From Desulfovibrio sp. (lineage in GTDB: Bacteria > Desulfobacterota > Desulfovibrionia > Desulfovibrionales > Desulfovibrionaceae), in contig NZ_JAHZAA010000041.1 of the NCBI RefSeq assembly GCF_019424165.1, positions 14,055 through 23,088 on the forward strand: a DNA stretch of 9,034 nucleotides, in the 5' to 3' direction. This document shows, piece after piece, positions 1 through 6,704 of this stretch (positions within the stretch are counted from its first letter, which is position 1; each line of letters opens with the position of its first letter). The notes beneath the pieces are model-generated. The model was not told the DNA's origin. It did no database searches and saw only the letters and a list, made by a program, of their open reading frames with translations. Both the position numbers and the translations under genes were made by a program.

Positions 1-61
1 AAAATTCTTTGCCTGAATTGTGGCCTTTGGGCGGCCGATGTGAACGACTGTGCGACGTCAC
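1..61 (-). CDS. N-terminus of an unidentified gene running off the left edge
   Basis: A GTG codon at 61-59 is preceded by AAGGAG (73-68 on the minus strand) with a six-base spacer, the cleanest ribosome binding site in the left part of the window. The frame stays open to the edge, giving 20 residues that begin MTSHSRSHRPPKGHNSGKEF, polar and rich in His, Ser, Arg and Lys. That is too little to name a family. The gene is transcribed away from rdgC, so the two would share the control region at about 62-443. The existence of the gene rests on the ribosome binding site and the open frame only. Confidence 0.5.
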   Translation of the reverse strand, partial: MTSHSRSHRPPKGHNSGKEF

Positions 62-143
62 CTTATTCTCCTTAAGTATGCTGAAAAGCATGGTGCGGGA
101 AGAGAAGCGCAAGGTCAAGAAGGCTGCAATAATTTGCTCTTTT

Positions 144-172
144 TTGACAAAAGTTTACATAATTATCATTAT
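144..172 (+). promoter_or_regulatory. Probable sigma-70 promoter upstream of rdgC
   Basis: A consensus -35 box TTGACA (144-149) is followed after 17 bases by CATTAT (167-172), which matches four of six -10 positions. Transcription would start near 180, leaving a leader of about 260 bases before rdgC. The long leader is unusual, so a second promoter closer to rdgC cannot be excluded. Confidence 0.45.
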
Positions 173-173
173 G
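158..173. promoter_or_regulatory. Operator-like inverted repeat, possibly Fur-type
   Basis: CATAAT (158-163) and ATTATG (168-173) form a perfect six-base inverted repeat around TATC. It covers the -10 box of the rdgC-side promoter. Read on the minus strand, CATAATGATAAT resembles two consecutive GATAAT-like hexamers of a Fur box (one mismatch in the first, none in the second), but the third hexamer fits poorly. A repressor bound here could control both the rdgC cluster and the divergent gene at the left edge. The identity of the regulator is a guess. Confidence 0.3.
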
Positions 174-443
174 GGACATTGCGCACTGTGCCAAAAAGGC
201 TACCCATTCTCCCCAATCCTTTAAAAAGTAAGCCGCGCGGCCCTTGCCCCTCTGGTGGCTTTGCCTGCAAAATTATTCGGCTCAATGATGGCAGCATTCA
301 ATTTTTTATAGCCTGTTTATTGAAAATTCATGCCTTTCATTCGCGTTGCCTTCACCTCGGTGGACTTGCTCACAAGGCGGCTCTGACGTACAACACAAAC
401 CAACGCCATCCCAATGGCGCACGTTTCCAACCGAGGAGTTTTC
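174..443 (+). other. Long leader / intergenic region before rdgC
   Basis: No gene is convincing here on either strand: reading frames that cross it lack ribosome binding sites or are antisense to rdgC. The only clear structure is a perfect six-base hairpin, CGCCAT (404-409), CCCA loop, ATGGCG (414-419), ending 24 bases before the rdgC start. It lacks a T-run, so it is not an intrinsic terminator. It might affect rdgC translation. Confidence 0.4.
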
Positions 444-1067
444 ATGGGCTTTGCCAACAGTGCGTGCAGTTTTACACGCTTTCGCATCCTTGATCCGGTT
501 CCGGCTGAACTCTGGCCGCAAATACCCGACAAGCTCAAGCAATTCGCCTTTCGGGACATTGACGATATCCCGGAAATGCAGGCTCAGGGATGGGTCTGTT
601 TTGAAGATATGCTGGATTCTGAATGGATAACCGCACCGCCACAAAAAGGCGCGTATCTTGTTTTTTCGCTGCGGCTTGATATGCGGCGCATCCCCGCCGG
701 AGTGGTAAAAAAACACCTGGCTGTGGCCCTGCGCGATGAAAAAAAACGCATGCACGAGCAAGGCAAGACCTTTATCTCCCGTGAGCGCAAAAAGGAACTG
801 AAAGAACAGGTTATGCTGCGCCTGCGTACACGCTTTCTGCCAATTCCAAGCGAATTCAATGTGTTGTGGGCTACGGACAAAAACGAAATATGGTTTGCCT
901 CTACCCAGAACAAGATGATTGATCTTTTCATGGAAGAGTTTCTTAAAACCTTTGAGCTGCACCTTGAGCAACTGACGCCTTACACCCTGGCGGCTTCCAT
1001 GCTGGATGAAGAAAGCCTCATCCGCCTGGATCAGCTTGAGGCCACGCAGTTTGCCCCTCAGTCCTAG
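444..1067 (+). CDS. rdgC: RdgC-like recombination-associated protein, short form (207 aa)
   Basis: RdgC proteins form ring-shaped dimers that bind double-stranded DNA without sequence preference and restrain RecA-mediated recombination. I chose ATG 444 because GAGGAG (433-438) lies five bases upstream; the frame opens earlier, at 414, without such a site. Visible family features are the GW at residues 49-50 after an N-terminal strand-rich segment, a LRLDMRRIP stretch (77-84) matching the region before the long helix, the charged helix ISRERKKELKEQV (111-123), and a region near 138-160 matching the RdgC strand-helix module. E. coli RdgC has about 300 residues, so this protein matches only its N-terminal two thirds. 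The next gene, 17 bases downstream, may supply the rest. The family assignment comes from recognised sequence pattern, not a search. Confidence 0.75.
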   Translation: MGFANSACSFTRFRILDPVPAELWPQIPDKLKQFAFRDIDDIPEMQAQGWVCFEDMLDSEWITAPPQKGAYLVFSLRLDMRRIPAGVVKKHLAVALRDEKKRMHEQGKTFISRERKKELKEQVMLRLRTRFLPIPSEFNVLWATDKNEIWFASTQNKMIDLFMEEFLKTFELHLEQLTPYTLAASMLDEESLIRLDQLEATQFAPQS

Positions 1068-1084
1068 CCGCGGAGCGAGCACAC

Positions 1085-1612
1085 ATGAATATGCCCTATC
1101 TTGGAGAATCTACTGATATTATTCTTGGTCAGGAATTTCTTACCTGGCTTTGGTACCAGAGCGATACTGCCCCCGGTGCATTCACCGACAAAGAAGGCGC
1201 CCCTTTCTCTGTCTCTATGGAACAGCGGATAGTGGTACAAGGAGGCGAAGGAGACGCCCGGGAAACAGCCTCTGTTTCCGGTTCGCTCTCTCCTCTGCGG
1301 GAGGCGCGCTTTGGACTCGGAACCGGCAAAAAAGTCAGTCGTGCGCTCATCCGGCTTGAAAAAGAAGAGCTGGCCTTTCAGGTAACGCTCAAGGCAGAAG
1401 ATTTTTGTCTTAACAGCCTGAAGACGCCGAAGCTGGACAAGGGTGACAGTGACGACGATCCGGACGCCCTGCTGCTTGAAAAATTTTACCTGATGGAAAT
1501 ATGCACCAGTCTGCTGGACGCGCTGTACGCGCGCTTTCTTGCTCTGCGCCTTTCTCCACAGTGGCAGAAAGAAGTGGATGACATGCGCCAGTGGATGACC
1601 CGTACCGAGTAG
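1085..1612 (+). CDS. RdgC-associated hypothetical protein (175 aa)
   Basis: A soluble protein with no signal peptide or membrane segment, starting at ATG 1085 after GGAGCGA; an ATG two codons later is also possible. It begins with a segment containing FLTWLWYQSD (18-27), then a strand-rich middle with EQRIVVQGGEG (46-56), a basic GTGKKVSRALIRLE stretch (79-92), an acidic linker rich in Asp (118-127) and a C-terminal helical part, LLDALYARFLALRLSP (143-158). The order GK-V, beta strands, acidic linker and a final helix with LL-L resembles the C-terminal part of full-length RdgC. I therefore suspect it is the detached C-terminal half or a dedicated partner of the short RdgC upstream. It ends 10 bases before the permease gene, so the genes are probably co-transcribed. 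The function is inferred from position and weak similarity. Confidence 0.7.
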   Translation: MNMPYLGESTDIILGQEFLTWLWYQSDTAPGAFTDKEGAPFSVSMEQRIVVQGGEGDARETASVSGSLSPLREARFGLGTGKKVSRALIRLEKEELAFQVTLKAEDFCLNSLKTPKLDKGDSDDDPDALLLEKFYLMEICTSLLDALYARFLALRLSPQWQKEVDDMRQWMTRTE

Positions 1613-1622
1613 GGAACCGTCC

Positions 1623-2657
1623 ATGCCACCCCTGCCCTCACATGTCCGCCGTCACGGTCGGCTGACCGCTATCGTCGCCAACGTTGCACGCAAGACGTTG
1701 TGGATGCTGCTGGTCCTGTGGGGGATTACGCTTATCAGCTTCTGGGTCATTCATCTGGCTCCTGGGTCTCCTACTGATATGGAGACAACGCTCAACCCCC
1801 TCGCCGGCGAGGCTGCACGGCAAAGGCTTGAAGCGCTGTACGGGCTTGACCGTCCGCTTCACGTCCAATATGCAGACTGGCTGCTGCGCCTGCTGCATTT
1901 TGACTTCGGCAACTCCATGTCTGCTGATGCCCGTCCCGTGCTGACCAAGATTATGGAGCGCCTGCCCCTCACAGTGGGCATGAATGTCACCGCCATGGTG
2001 CTGACCCTGCTCATTGCCATACCGGTGGGAATAGTTTCGGCCTGCCGCCGCAATTCCCTGCTGGACCGCTCCGTGACGGTGCTGGTCTTTCTGGGTTTTG
2101 CCATGCCTTCGTTCTGGCTTGCCTTGCTGCTCATGATGCTGTTTGGCATTGAGTTGCAATGGTTGCCTATTTCCGGCCTTACATCCATGCATTATGAGCA
2201 GTTGAGCCTGTGGGGAAAGCTATGTGATCTGGCAAAACATCTGGCCCTGCCCATACTTGTCTATACCGTGGGCGGCCTTGCGGGCATGTCGCGCTATATG
2301 CGGGCGTGCATGCTGGAGGTGCTTCAACAGGATTATATCCTTACGGCACGGGCCAAAGGTCTTGGCGAAAAAGCCATTATCTGGCGTCACGCACTGCGCA
2401 ATGCCTTGCTGCCCGTCATTACCCTGCTGGGCCTTTCAGTGCCTGGGCTCATCGGCGGCAGTGTCATTATTGAGTCCATTTTTGCCCTGCCCGGCCTCGG
2501 CCAGCTTTTTTATGCCGCCGTTATGGCCCGGGATTATACGATGATTATGGGCAACCTTGTTTTGGGGGCCGTGCTTACCCTCTTTGGCAATCTATTGGCC
2601 GACATCTGCTATGGCTTGGCTGATCCGCGTATACGCAGCGCAAAGGATGACGTCTGA
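1623..2657 (+). CDS. DppB/OppB-type ABC transporter permease
   Basis: Inner-membrane permease of the peptide/nickel importer family (BPD_transp_1 fold), which pairs with a DppC-type permease to form the channel energised by two ATPases and fed by a periplasmic binding protein. At 344 residues it is near family length. TM1 (about 25-45) is followed by a periplasmic stretch with LYGLDRP and FDFGNSM, typical of DppB. The cytoplasmic EAA loop that contacts the ATPase begins at D237, with DYILTARAKGLGEKAI and HALRNALLPV. The C-terminus LADICYGLADPRIR is typical of the family. AGGGAA lies just before ATG 1623, overlapping the upstream stop region. The N-terminus is about 20 residues longer than many homologues. 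The substrate cannot be read from the sequence; dipeptides, oligopeptides or nickel are all possible. Confidence 0.93.
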   Translation: MPPLPSHVRRHGRLTAIVANVARKTLWMLLVLWGITLISFWVIHLAPGSPTDMETTLNPLAGEAARQRLEALYGLDRPLHVQYADWLLRLLHFDFGNSMSADARPVLTKIMERLPLTVGMNVTAMVLTLLIAIPVGIVSACRRNSLLDRSVTVLVFLGFAMPSFWLALLLMMLFGIELQWLPISGLTSMHYEQLSLWGKLCDLAKHLALPILVYTVGGLAGMSRYMRACMLEVLQQDYILTARAKGLGEKAIIWRHALRNALLPVITLLGLSVPGLIGGSVIIESIFALPGLGQLFYAAVMARDYTMIMGNLVLGAVLTLFGNLLADICYGLADPRIRSAKDDV

Positions 2658-3493
2658 TGCTCCCCCGCGTTGTCAAAAATGCGCTTGGCCGCCACGCCAT
2701 GCTGCTGATCGGGCTTTTTATTGTTCTTGGCATGTCCCTGGCGGCCCTGCTGGCGCCGGCCATTGCGCCACATAACCCGGATGCGCTGCATCTGAACAAC
2801 ATTCTTGAACCGCCCTCTTCCCGGTTCTGGCTTGGAACAGACAGGCTCGGCCGCGATGTTTTTTCACGCCTGCTTTACGGAGGGCGGGTATCTTTGTGGG
2901 TCGGCTTTGTGGCTGTGGGGATTTCCATCAGTATCGGCACCACGCTTGGCCTGATAAGTGGCTATTTTCGGCGATGGGTTGATGAAGCGATCATGCGCGC
3001 TGTTGATATAATGCTTTGTTTCCCTTCATTTTTTCTTATATTAGCGGTCATTGCATTTCTGGAGCCTGATCTTACCAATATAATGATTGTCATCGGGCTT
3101 ACCTCATGGATGGGCGTTACGCGTCTCGTTCGCGCTGAGACCCTGAGTTTGCGCGAGCGCGAATTTGTGGATGCGGCCCGCCTGGCAGGCAGTTCCACAA
3201 GAAAAATACTTTTTTACCACATTTTGCCCAATGCCTTGGCTCCGGTGCTTATAACCGCTACTCTTGGCGTAGCCGGAGCCATCCTTGTGGAATCAAGCCT
3301 GAGTTTTCTCGGTCTTGGTGTGCAGCCTCCCACGGCAAGCTGGGGTAACATGCTTATGGAAGGCAAAGCCGTCATTGAGAGCGCCCCCTGGCTGTCGGTT
3401 TATCCTGGGTTGGCCATTCTTGTGACGGTACTCGGCTATAACCTGCTTGGTGAAAGTTTGAGAGATATTTTCGATCCCAGGCTACGACGCTGA
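2657..3493 (+). CDS. DppC/OppC-type ABC transporter permease
   Basis: Second channel subunit of the same importer. The start ATG overlaps the stop of the DppB-like gene by one base (TGATG), which implies translational coupling; AAAGGA lies about ten bases upstream. At 278 residues it has the usual size. An N-terminal membrane segment (about 13-38) is followed by the subfamily signature LGTDRLGRDVFSR (59-71), and the EAA loop starts at E169 with EFVDAARLAGSS and HILPNALAPVLI. A conserved ESSLSFLGLG stretch and the C-terminal GESLRDIFDPRLR are intact. No gene for a binding protein or ATPase lies next to it in the window, so these must come from elsewhere on the chromosome if the importer is functional. 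Confidence 0.94.
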   Translation: MLPRVVKNALGRHAMLLIGLFIVLGMSLAALLAPAIAPHNPDALHLNNILEPPSSRFWLGTDRLGRDVFSRLLYGGRVSLWVGFVAVGISISIGTTLGLISGYFRRWVDEAIMRAVDIMLCFPSFFLILAVIAFLEPDLTNIMIVIGLTSWMGVTRLVRAETLSLREREFVDAARLAGSSTRKILFYHILPNALAPVLITATLGVAGAILVESSLSFLGLGVQPPTASWGNMLMEGKAVIESAPWLSVYPGLAILVTVLGYNLLGESLRDIFDPRLRR

Positions 3494-3510
3494 AGCATGC
3501 CGGGACCTTC

Positions 3511-3562
3511 TTGCAATACTTAAAGTAAAACTTAAAAAACGCTCTGTGCGGACGCAAACAAC
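3511..3562 (+). promoter_or_regulatory. Possible recN control region with ACTTAAA direct repeat
   Basis: The 69-base gap before recN is AT-rich compared with the flanking genes. It holds two copies of ACTTAAA (3518-3524 and 3530-3536) 12 bases apart, about one helical turn. TTGCAA (3511-3516) followed by TAAAAA (3533-3538) after 16 bases could be a weak promoter. No recognisable LexA box of the CTGT-N8-ACAG type is present. A regulatory role is plausible but unproven. Confidence 0.3.
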
Positions 3563-5158
3563 ATGTTGGAATACCTTCGCATTCGCAACCTTGCTCTCAT
3601 TGAAGATATGGAGCTGGAGTTCGAGCCGGGCATGAACGCTCTCACCGGCGAAACAGGGGCCGGCAAAAGCTTTATTCTTAAGGCTCTGGGCTTTCTGCTG
3701 GGCGACAAACTGTCTGCAGACATGGTTCGTGCGGGGGCGGAGCGTGCCCAGGTAGAGGCCCTTTTTACCCTGGAGGACGAAGATATTGTGCTGCGGCGTG
3801 AATTGCTGGCTGAAACCGGCCGCAGCCGCCTTTACATCAACGATGAACTCCGCTCCCAGGACAGCTTGCGCGATTTGCGCCCGCGCCTTGTGGCTCACAC
3901 AAGCCAGCACGCGCAGCAAAAACTTTTGCAGCCAGCAGTTCAGGCGCGTCTGCTTGAAAGCGGCCTTGAACAGCCTGAGCTTCTGCTCAAGCGTGACGCC
4001 CTGCTCTCCCGCCTGACAGAAACGGCAGCACAGCGTAAAGCGTTGCTTGAGCGTCAGGCCGGGCTTGCCGAAAAGCGCGAACTGCTCGAAATGCAACAGC
4101 AGGAAATTGACAAGGTCGCGCCGGAAGATGGTGAAGAGGAGCGGTTGGAGGAAGTGCGCGCCCAGGCGCGCTCACTTGAAAGCGTGCGCGAAAACTATGA
4201 GCAGGCCCTGTCTCTTTTGCATGGCGATGACAGCGAGGGGTTGCTGGACCTGTTGGGTAACTTTGAAAAAGTGCTGACGCGCATGGCCAAAGAGGACGAA
4301 TCGCTCAAACCTGATGCCGATGCGGTCACTGCTTTGCGCCAACAATTGTCCCATCTGGGTGGGCGCTTGCGCCGCCCACCGCAAATGGAAGATATGCACG
4401 ATATGGACCAGGTCGAAGAAAGGCTTTTCGCTTTGGCTCAGCTTAAGCGCAAACTGCACCGGACGTTGCCGGAAATTCTTTCTTTGCGGGATGAAATAAC
4501 AGAAAACCTTTCATTTCTTGATGTTTGTGCGTTGGACCTGGCCCGCCTTGGGCGGGAAGAAGAAGCTCTGATTCTGGACCTCTCCACTTTGGTGGAGAAG
4601 ATCATTCCCATTCGCCGCAAAGCGGCTTTGGCCTTGGCTTCAGCCCTGGAAGAAGAATTGCGGCAACTTGGCTTTTCTGAACAGGTGCAAGTGATTCCCC
4701 ATTTTGAAAAGCAGGAAATCTGGCCCGGCGTTATGGATGAGCGCGGACGCATCCTGTGGGCGCCAAACCCTGGGCAACCTCCCCAACCTCTGGACAAGAT
4801 TGCTTCCGGAGGCGAGCTTTCCCGCTTTTTGCTGGCGCTGGCCAGCGTACGACAGGATGGTGAAAATGCTATCTTTATCTTTGACGAAGTGGATGCCGGG
4901 GTGGGAGGCCTTACTCTCAACAAGCTGGCTGAAAAGCTGTATGCGCTTGCTGCAAGCAGACAAATGCTGCTGATCACGCACTGGCCCCAACTGGCGGCCC
5001 GGGCGCGCAAACACTTTCAGATCAGCAAGACCGTGCGGGATAATGCTACCTTCACCTTTTGCAGGCCGCTGGACAAACAGGCTCGACATGCAGAACTGGC
5101 ACGCATGGCCGGTGGCGGCGCACAGGGAGAAGCCGTGGCGCACAGCCTGGAAATTTGA
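3563..5158 (+). CDS. recN: DNA repair protein RecN
   Basis: RecN is a cytoplasmic SMC-like ATPase that acts in double-strand break repair, bringing DNA ends together for RecA-dependent recombination. The 531 residues are near the family's usual length. The start MLEYLRIRNLALIED is the classic RecN N-terminus. Walker A is GETGAGKS (29-36), the ABC signature is SGGELSR (415-421), Walker B is IFIFDEVDAGVGG (437-449), and the switch histidine lies in ITHWPQLAA (471-479). Between the ATPase halves is a long Glu/Arg/Leu-rich region of coiled-coil character (about 140-380). Family members usually have THLPQVA where this protein has THWPQLA. ATG 3563 has only a weak ribosome binding site (GCGGACG), yet homology fixes it. 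The gene follows the permeases in the same direction but may have its own promoter. Confidence 0.96.
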   Translation: MLEYLRIRNLALIEDMELEFEPGMNALTGETGAGKSFILKALGFLLGDKLSADMVRAGAERAQVEALFTLEDEDIVLRRELLAETGRSRLYINDELRSQDSLRDLRPRLVAHTSQHAQQKLLQPAVQARLLESGLEQPELLLKRDALLSRLTETAAQRKALLERQAGLAEKRELLEMQQQEIDKVAPEDGEEERLEEVRAQARSLESVRENYEQALSLLHGDDSEGLLDLLGNFEKVLTRMAKEDESLKPDADAVTALRQQLSHLGGRLRRPPQMEDMHDMDQVEERLFALAQLKRKLHRTLPEILSLRDEITENLSFLDVCALDLARLGREEEALILDLSTLVEKIIPIRRKAALALASALEEELRQLGFSEQVQVIPHFEKQEIWPGVMDERGRILWAPNPGQPPQPLDKIASGGELSRFLLALASVRQDGENAIFIFDEVDAGVGGLTLNKLAEKLYALAASRQMLLITHWPQLAARARKHFQISKTVRDNATFTFCRPLDKQARHAELARMAGGGAQGEAVAHSLEI

Positions 5159-5418
5159 CCAAACAGCCTTCCCCATCAGTCGAGGTTCTTGAAAAATAGG
5201 CAGATCTTCCACTTTCGTGGAATTATGCCGCGACGCATGAACAATACCTGAGAGAACTCGTAAGAGGCAGCCAGTTACCACGACGAGCAAAACATCATTT
5301 CCCATCTTTTCAGCGCATATTTGCCCGACACTTTGCATGCCTGCCATCAAGGCGCTTTCTTCTTTTTTGCACGACTCATCCACCTTTGCTCAGCTCGGCC
5401 TGTTGTAAAGCTGCCAGT

Positions 5419-5448
5419 TTTTTCATAGGCATATGCTTTTATGAAAAA
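5419..5448. repeat. AT-rich inverted repeat
   Basis: TTTTTCATA (5419-5427) and TATGAAAAA (5440-5448) are perfect nine-base arms around a 12-base loop that itself contains the palindrome GCATATGC. The stem has a single GC pair and no adjacent T-run, so it looks more like a protein-binding site or weak hairpin than a terminator. Confidence 0.4.
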
Positions 5449-5561
5449 TCAACCAGTACATTATAAATAATAATTGCCGGATGGTTGCTAAAAATGAAGA
5501 TCAGCCAATGGGCTAGATGATGGATAAAAAAGACCGGCAGCCTGATTCTGAAAAAACGCCT

Positions 5562-5585
5562 TGCACAGACTTTTAGATCTGTGCA
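5562..5585. repeat. Inverted repeat TGCACAGA / TCTGTGCA
   Basis: Perfect eight-base arms at 5562-5569 and 5578-5585 flank an eight-base loop. On the minus strand the hairpin is followed within about five bases by a short T-run, so it could act as a weak terminator in that direction. No gene upstream on that strand would need it, and it could equally be an operator. Confidence 0.4.
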
Positions 5586-6014
5586 TATCAAAAAAAATAT
5601 TCAATAAAAAACGAAAAATATTTTTTTCCTAGAATGGTATGCAATCTTGATCTGATTGGTCATGATTGTTTAACGCATCTTCAAGAAGACAAAATGTCTT
5701 TTGTGTGTCAAATTACATGCTCAATATGGATGGTCACAGCATGAAACAACTGCGACCAAGCAATGCTGTCATTTGTGGGGAACGACGTGAAGCTTATGGA
5801 ATAGCCCTGTTTGCGTTCCGTATCCTGACGTAATGTGCCTGATCTTGAAAATTGAAAAATGGACGCAGATCGGCCTTTGAACGCAAAGAATTCGCCCACA
5901 ATCCCCACAACGGACAAAAAGCTGTAAAGCGGTATGACAGGCATTGATGAAAACAGAAATATCATTCTGGGCTGTTCTGGCTGGGTAACGATTGGCTGGC
6001 AGGCAAAGGTAAAC

Positions 6015-6092
6015 ATGTTGATTTTGAAAAAACTATTCGCAACAGCGCTGGTTACTATGGTGCTTGTGCTGATTACAAAAAAAGATTCGTGA
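6015..6092 (+). CDS. Possible 25-aa single-pass membrane peptide
   Basis: ATG 6015 follows AAAGG by about five bases and opens a 25-residue frame, MLILKKLFATALVTMVLVLITKKDS: a Lys-flanked hydrophobic stretch long enough to cross a membrane. Its TGA overlaps the GAGGG ribosome binding site of the next gene, which would couple their translation. The same frame can be extended back to ATG 5934 (52 residues) with no ribosome binding site. It may instead be a leader frame or chance. No family is recognised. Confidence 0.35.
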   Translation: MLILKKLFATALVTMVLVLITKKDS

Positions 6093-6102
6093 GGGCTTTG
6101 TT

Positions 6103-6462
6103 TTGCGATCTGTTTTTACGCTAATTTTCGTTGTAATCATTGCCGTTGGGCTGCATTTCGCCTTTCAGAAATACTGCGGCGGAATTTATGTGGAAAAGAA
6201 CCACTCTGAGGCATACTCCTGCGCAGGCGGCAAAAATATCTCTGTTCAGTTTTTTTCCACAAGCGATCGCATGCTGATGTTCGCCAAAATCGTCATGCCT
6301 GATGGTGCGGAATACTCTCTTCCCCTTATGCCCTCGGCGTCTGGCAGCAGGTACTCAGATGAGTTTGCCCTTGAAGCCTGGTTCAAAGGAAACGAGCTCA
6401 CTGTAAGCAAGCCTTCTGAGAATAGGACAATGGAACCGATCTACGAGTGCACGGCCAAATAA
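6103..6462 (+). CDS. Membrane-anchored MliC-like C-type lysozyme inhibitor domain protein
   Basis: MliC/PliC proteins bind C-type lysozyme in the periplasm and protect the cell wall. The start is TTG 6103, the only start codon in this open frame, with GAGGG seven to eight bases upstream. Residues 4-21 are a hydrophobic signal anchor. The C-terminal domain (about 36-119) shows YSC (Cys40) and YEC (Cys116), the pair expected to form a disulfide, the DGAEYSLPLMPSASG segment typical of the family, the inhibitory SGxxY motif as SGSRY (80-84), and WFKGNE (93-98), which matches the family's W/Y-x-K-G-x-E strand. Unlike many MliC proteins it has no lipobox, so it is probably a membrane-anchored or cleaved periplasmic form. 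The domain call is by pattern and is fairly firm. Confidence 0.75.
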   Translation: MRSVFTLIFVVIIAVGLHFAFQKYCGGIYVEKNHSEAYSCAGGKNISVQFFSTSDRMLMFAKIVMPDGAEYSLPLMPSASGSRYSDEFALEAWFKGNELTVSKPSENRTMEPIYECTAK

Positions 6463-6497
6463 GCTGTAGCTTGAAGCCGTGTCACAGGGAGGCTGTG

Positions 6498-6704
6498 ATG
6501 GAACAACTAAAAAACACCCTGTGTGCCGCAATTGAATTCGGTGAGTGCGTTCATGTTGTGGAAAAGCAGCGTGGAAATATCGGCATTATTCCGCGCGGCC
6601 TGACTACGGACATTGTGGTCTGCGATATCGTTGCCGTCTCGCGCCCTGTTGATGCCCAAAAGCGGCGGGTAAAGCTGGACTTGGCGAATATCCGTTTGAT
6701 GTAA
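6498..6704 (+). CDS. Small hypothetical protein (68 aa)
   Basis: ATG 6498 has GGGAGG five bases upstream, far better than the in-frame start at 6447 that would overlap the preceding gene. The 68-residue product is soluble, with a short N-terminal helix (LKNTLCAAIEFGE), a strand-rich middle with IPRGL (31-35) and a basic end, KRRVKLDLANIRLM. The helix-strand pattern with a terminal LDLANIRLM faintly resembles a stand-alone WYL domain, which usually ends in F-x-L-D-R-I, but this is weak. It lies 35 bases after the MliC-like gene and is probably co-transcribed with it. Its function is unknown. Confidence 0.65.
   Translation: MEQLKNTLCAAIEFGECVHVVEKQRGNIGIIPRGLTTDIVVCDIVAVSRPVDAQKRRVKLDLANIRLM

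Larger units (their letters stand above)
5159..6014. other. Long region without a convincing gene, partly AT-rich
   Basis: About 850 bases separate recN from the next supported gene. Reading frames here lack ribosome binding sites: a minus-strand frame at 5708-6016 (102 codons, ATG start) is the longest purely intergenic one, and another at the recN end is mostly antisense to recN. From about 5440 to 5700 the sequence is clearly more AT-rich than the flanks. Short hairpins occur at 5207-5222 (TTCCAC/GTGGAA), 5419-5448 and 5562-5585. The first, 48 bases after recN, has no T-run and is a poor terminator. The stretch could hold a small RNA, decayed genes or the regulatory region of the genes downstream. 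Confidence 0.4.

Noticed and set aside
50..493. Plus-strand frame of 147 codons at the left end
   Set aside because: No ribosome binding site. It runs through the promoter region and into rdgC out of frame, and its composition is not protein-like.
306..1082. Minus-strand frame of 258 codons
   Set aside because: Entirely antisense to rdgC, which has a good ribosome binding site and family motifs.
4640..5383. Minus-strand frame of 247 codons, GTG start
   Set aside because: About two thirds is antisense to recN, including its ATPase motifs. The part beyond recN has no ribosome binding site and no recognisable domain.
5726..5833. Plus-strand 35-codon frame
   Set aside because: No ribosome binding site, no neighbouring coupling and no recognised similarity.
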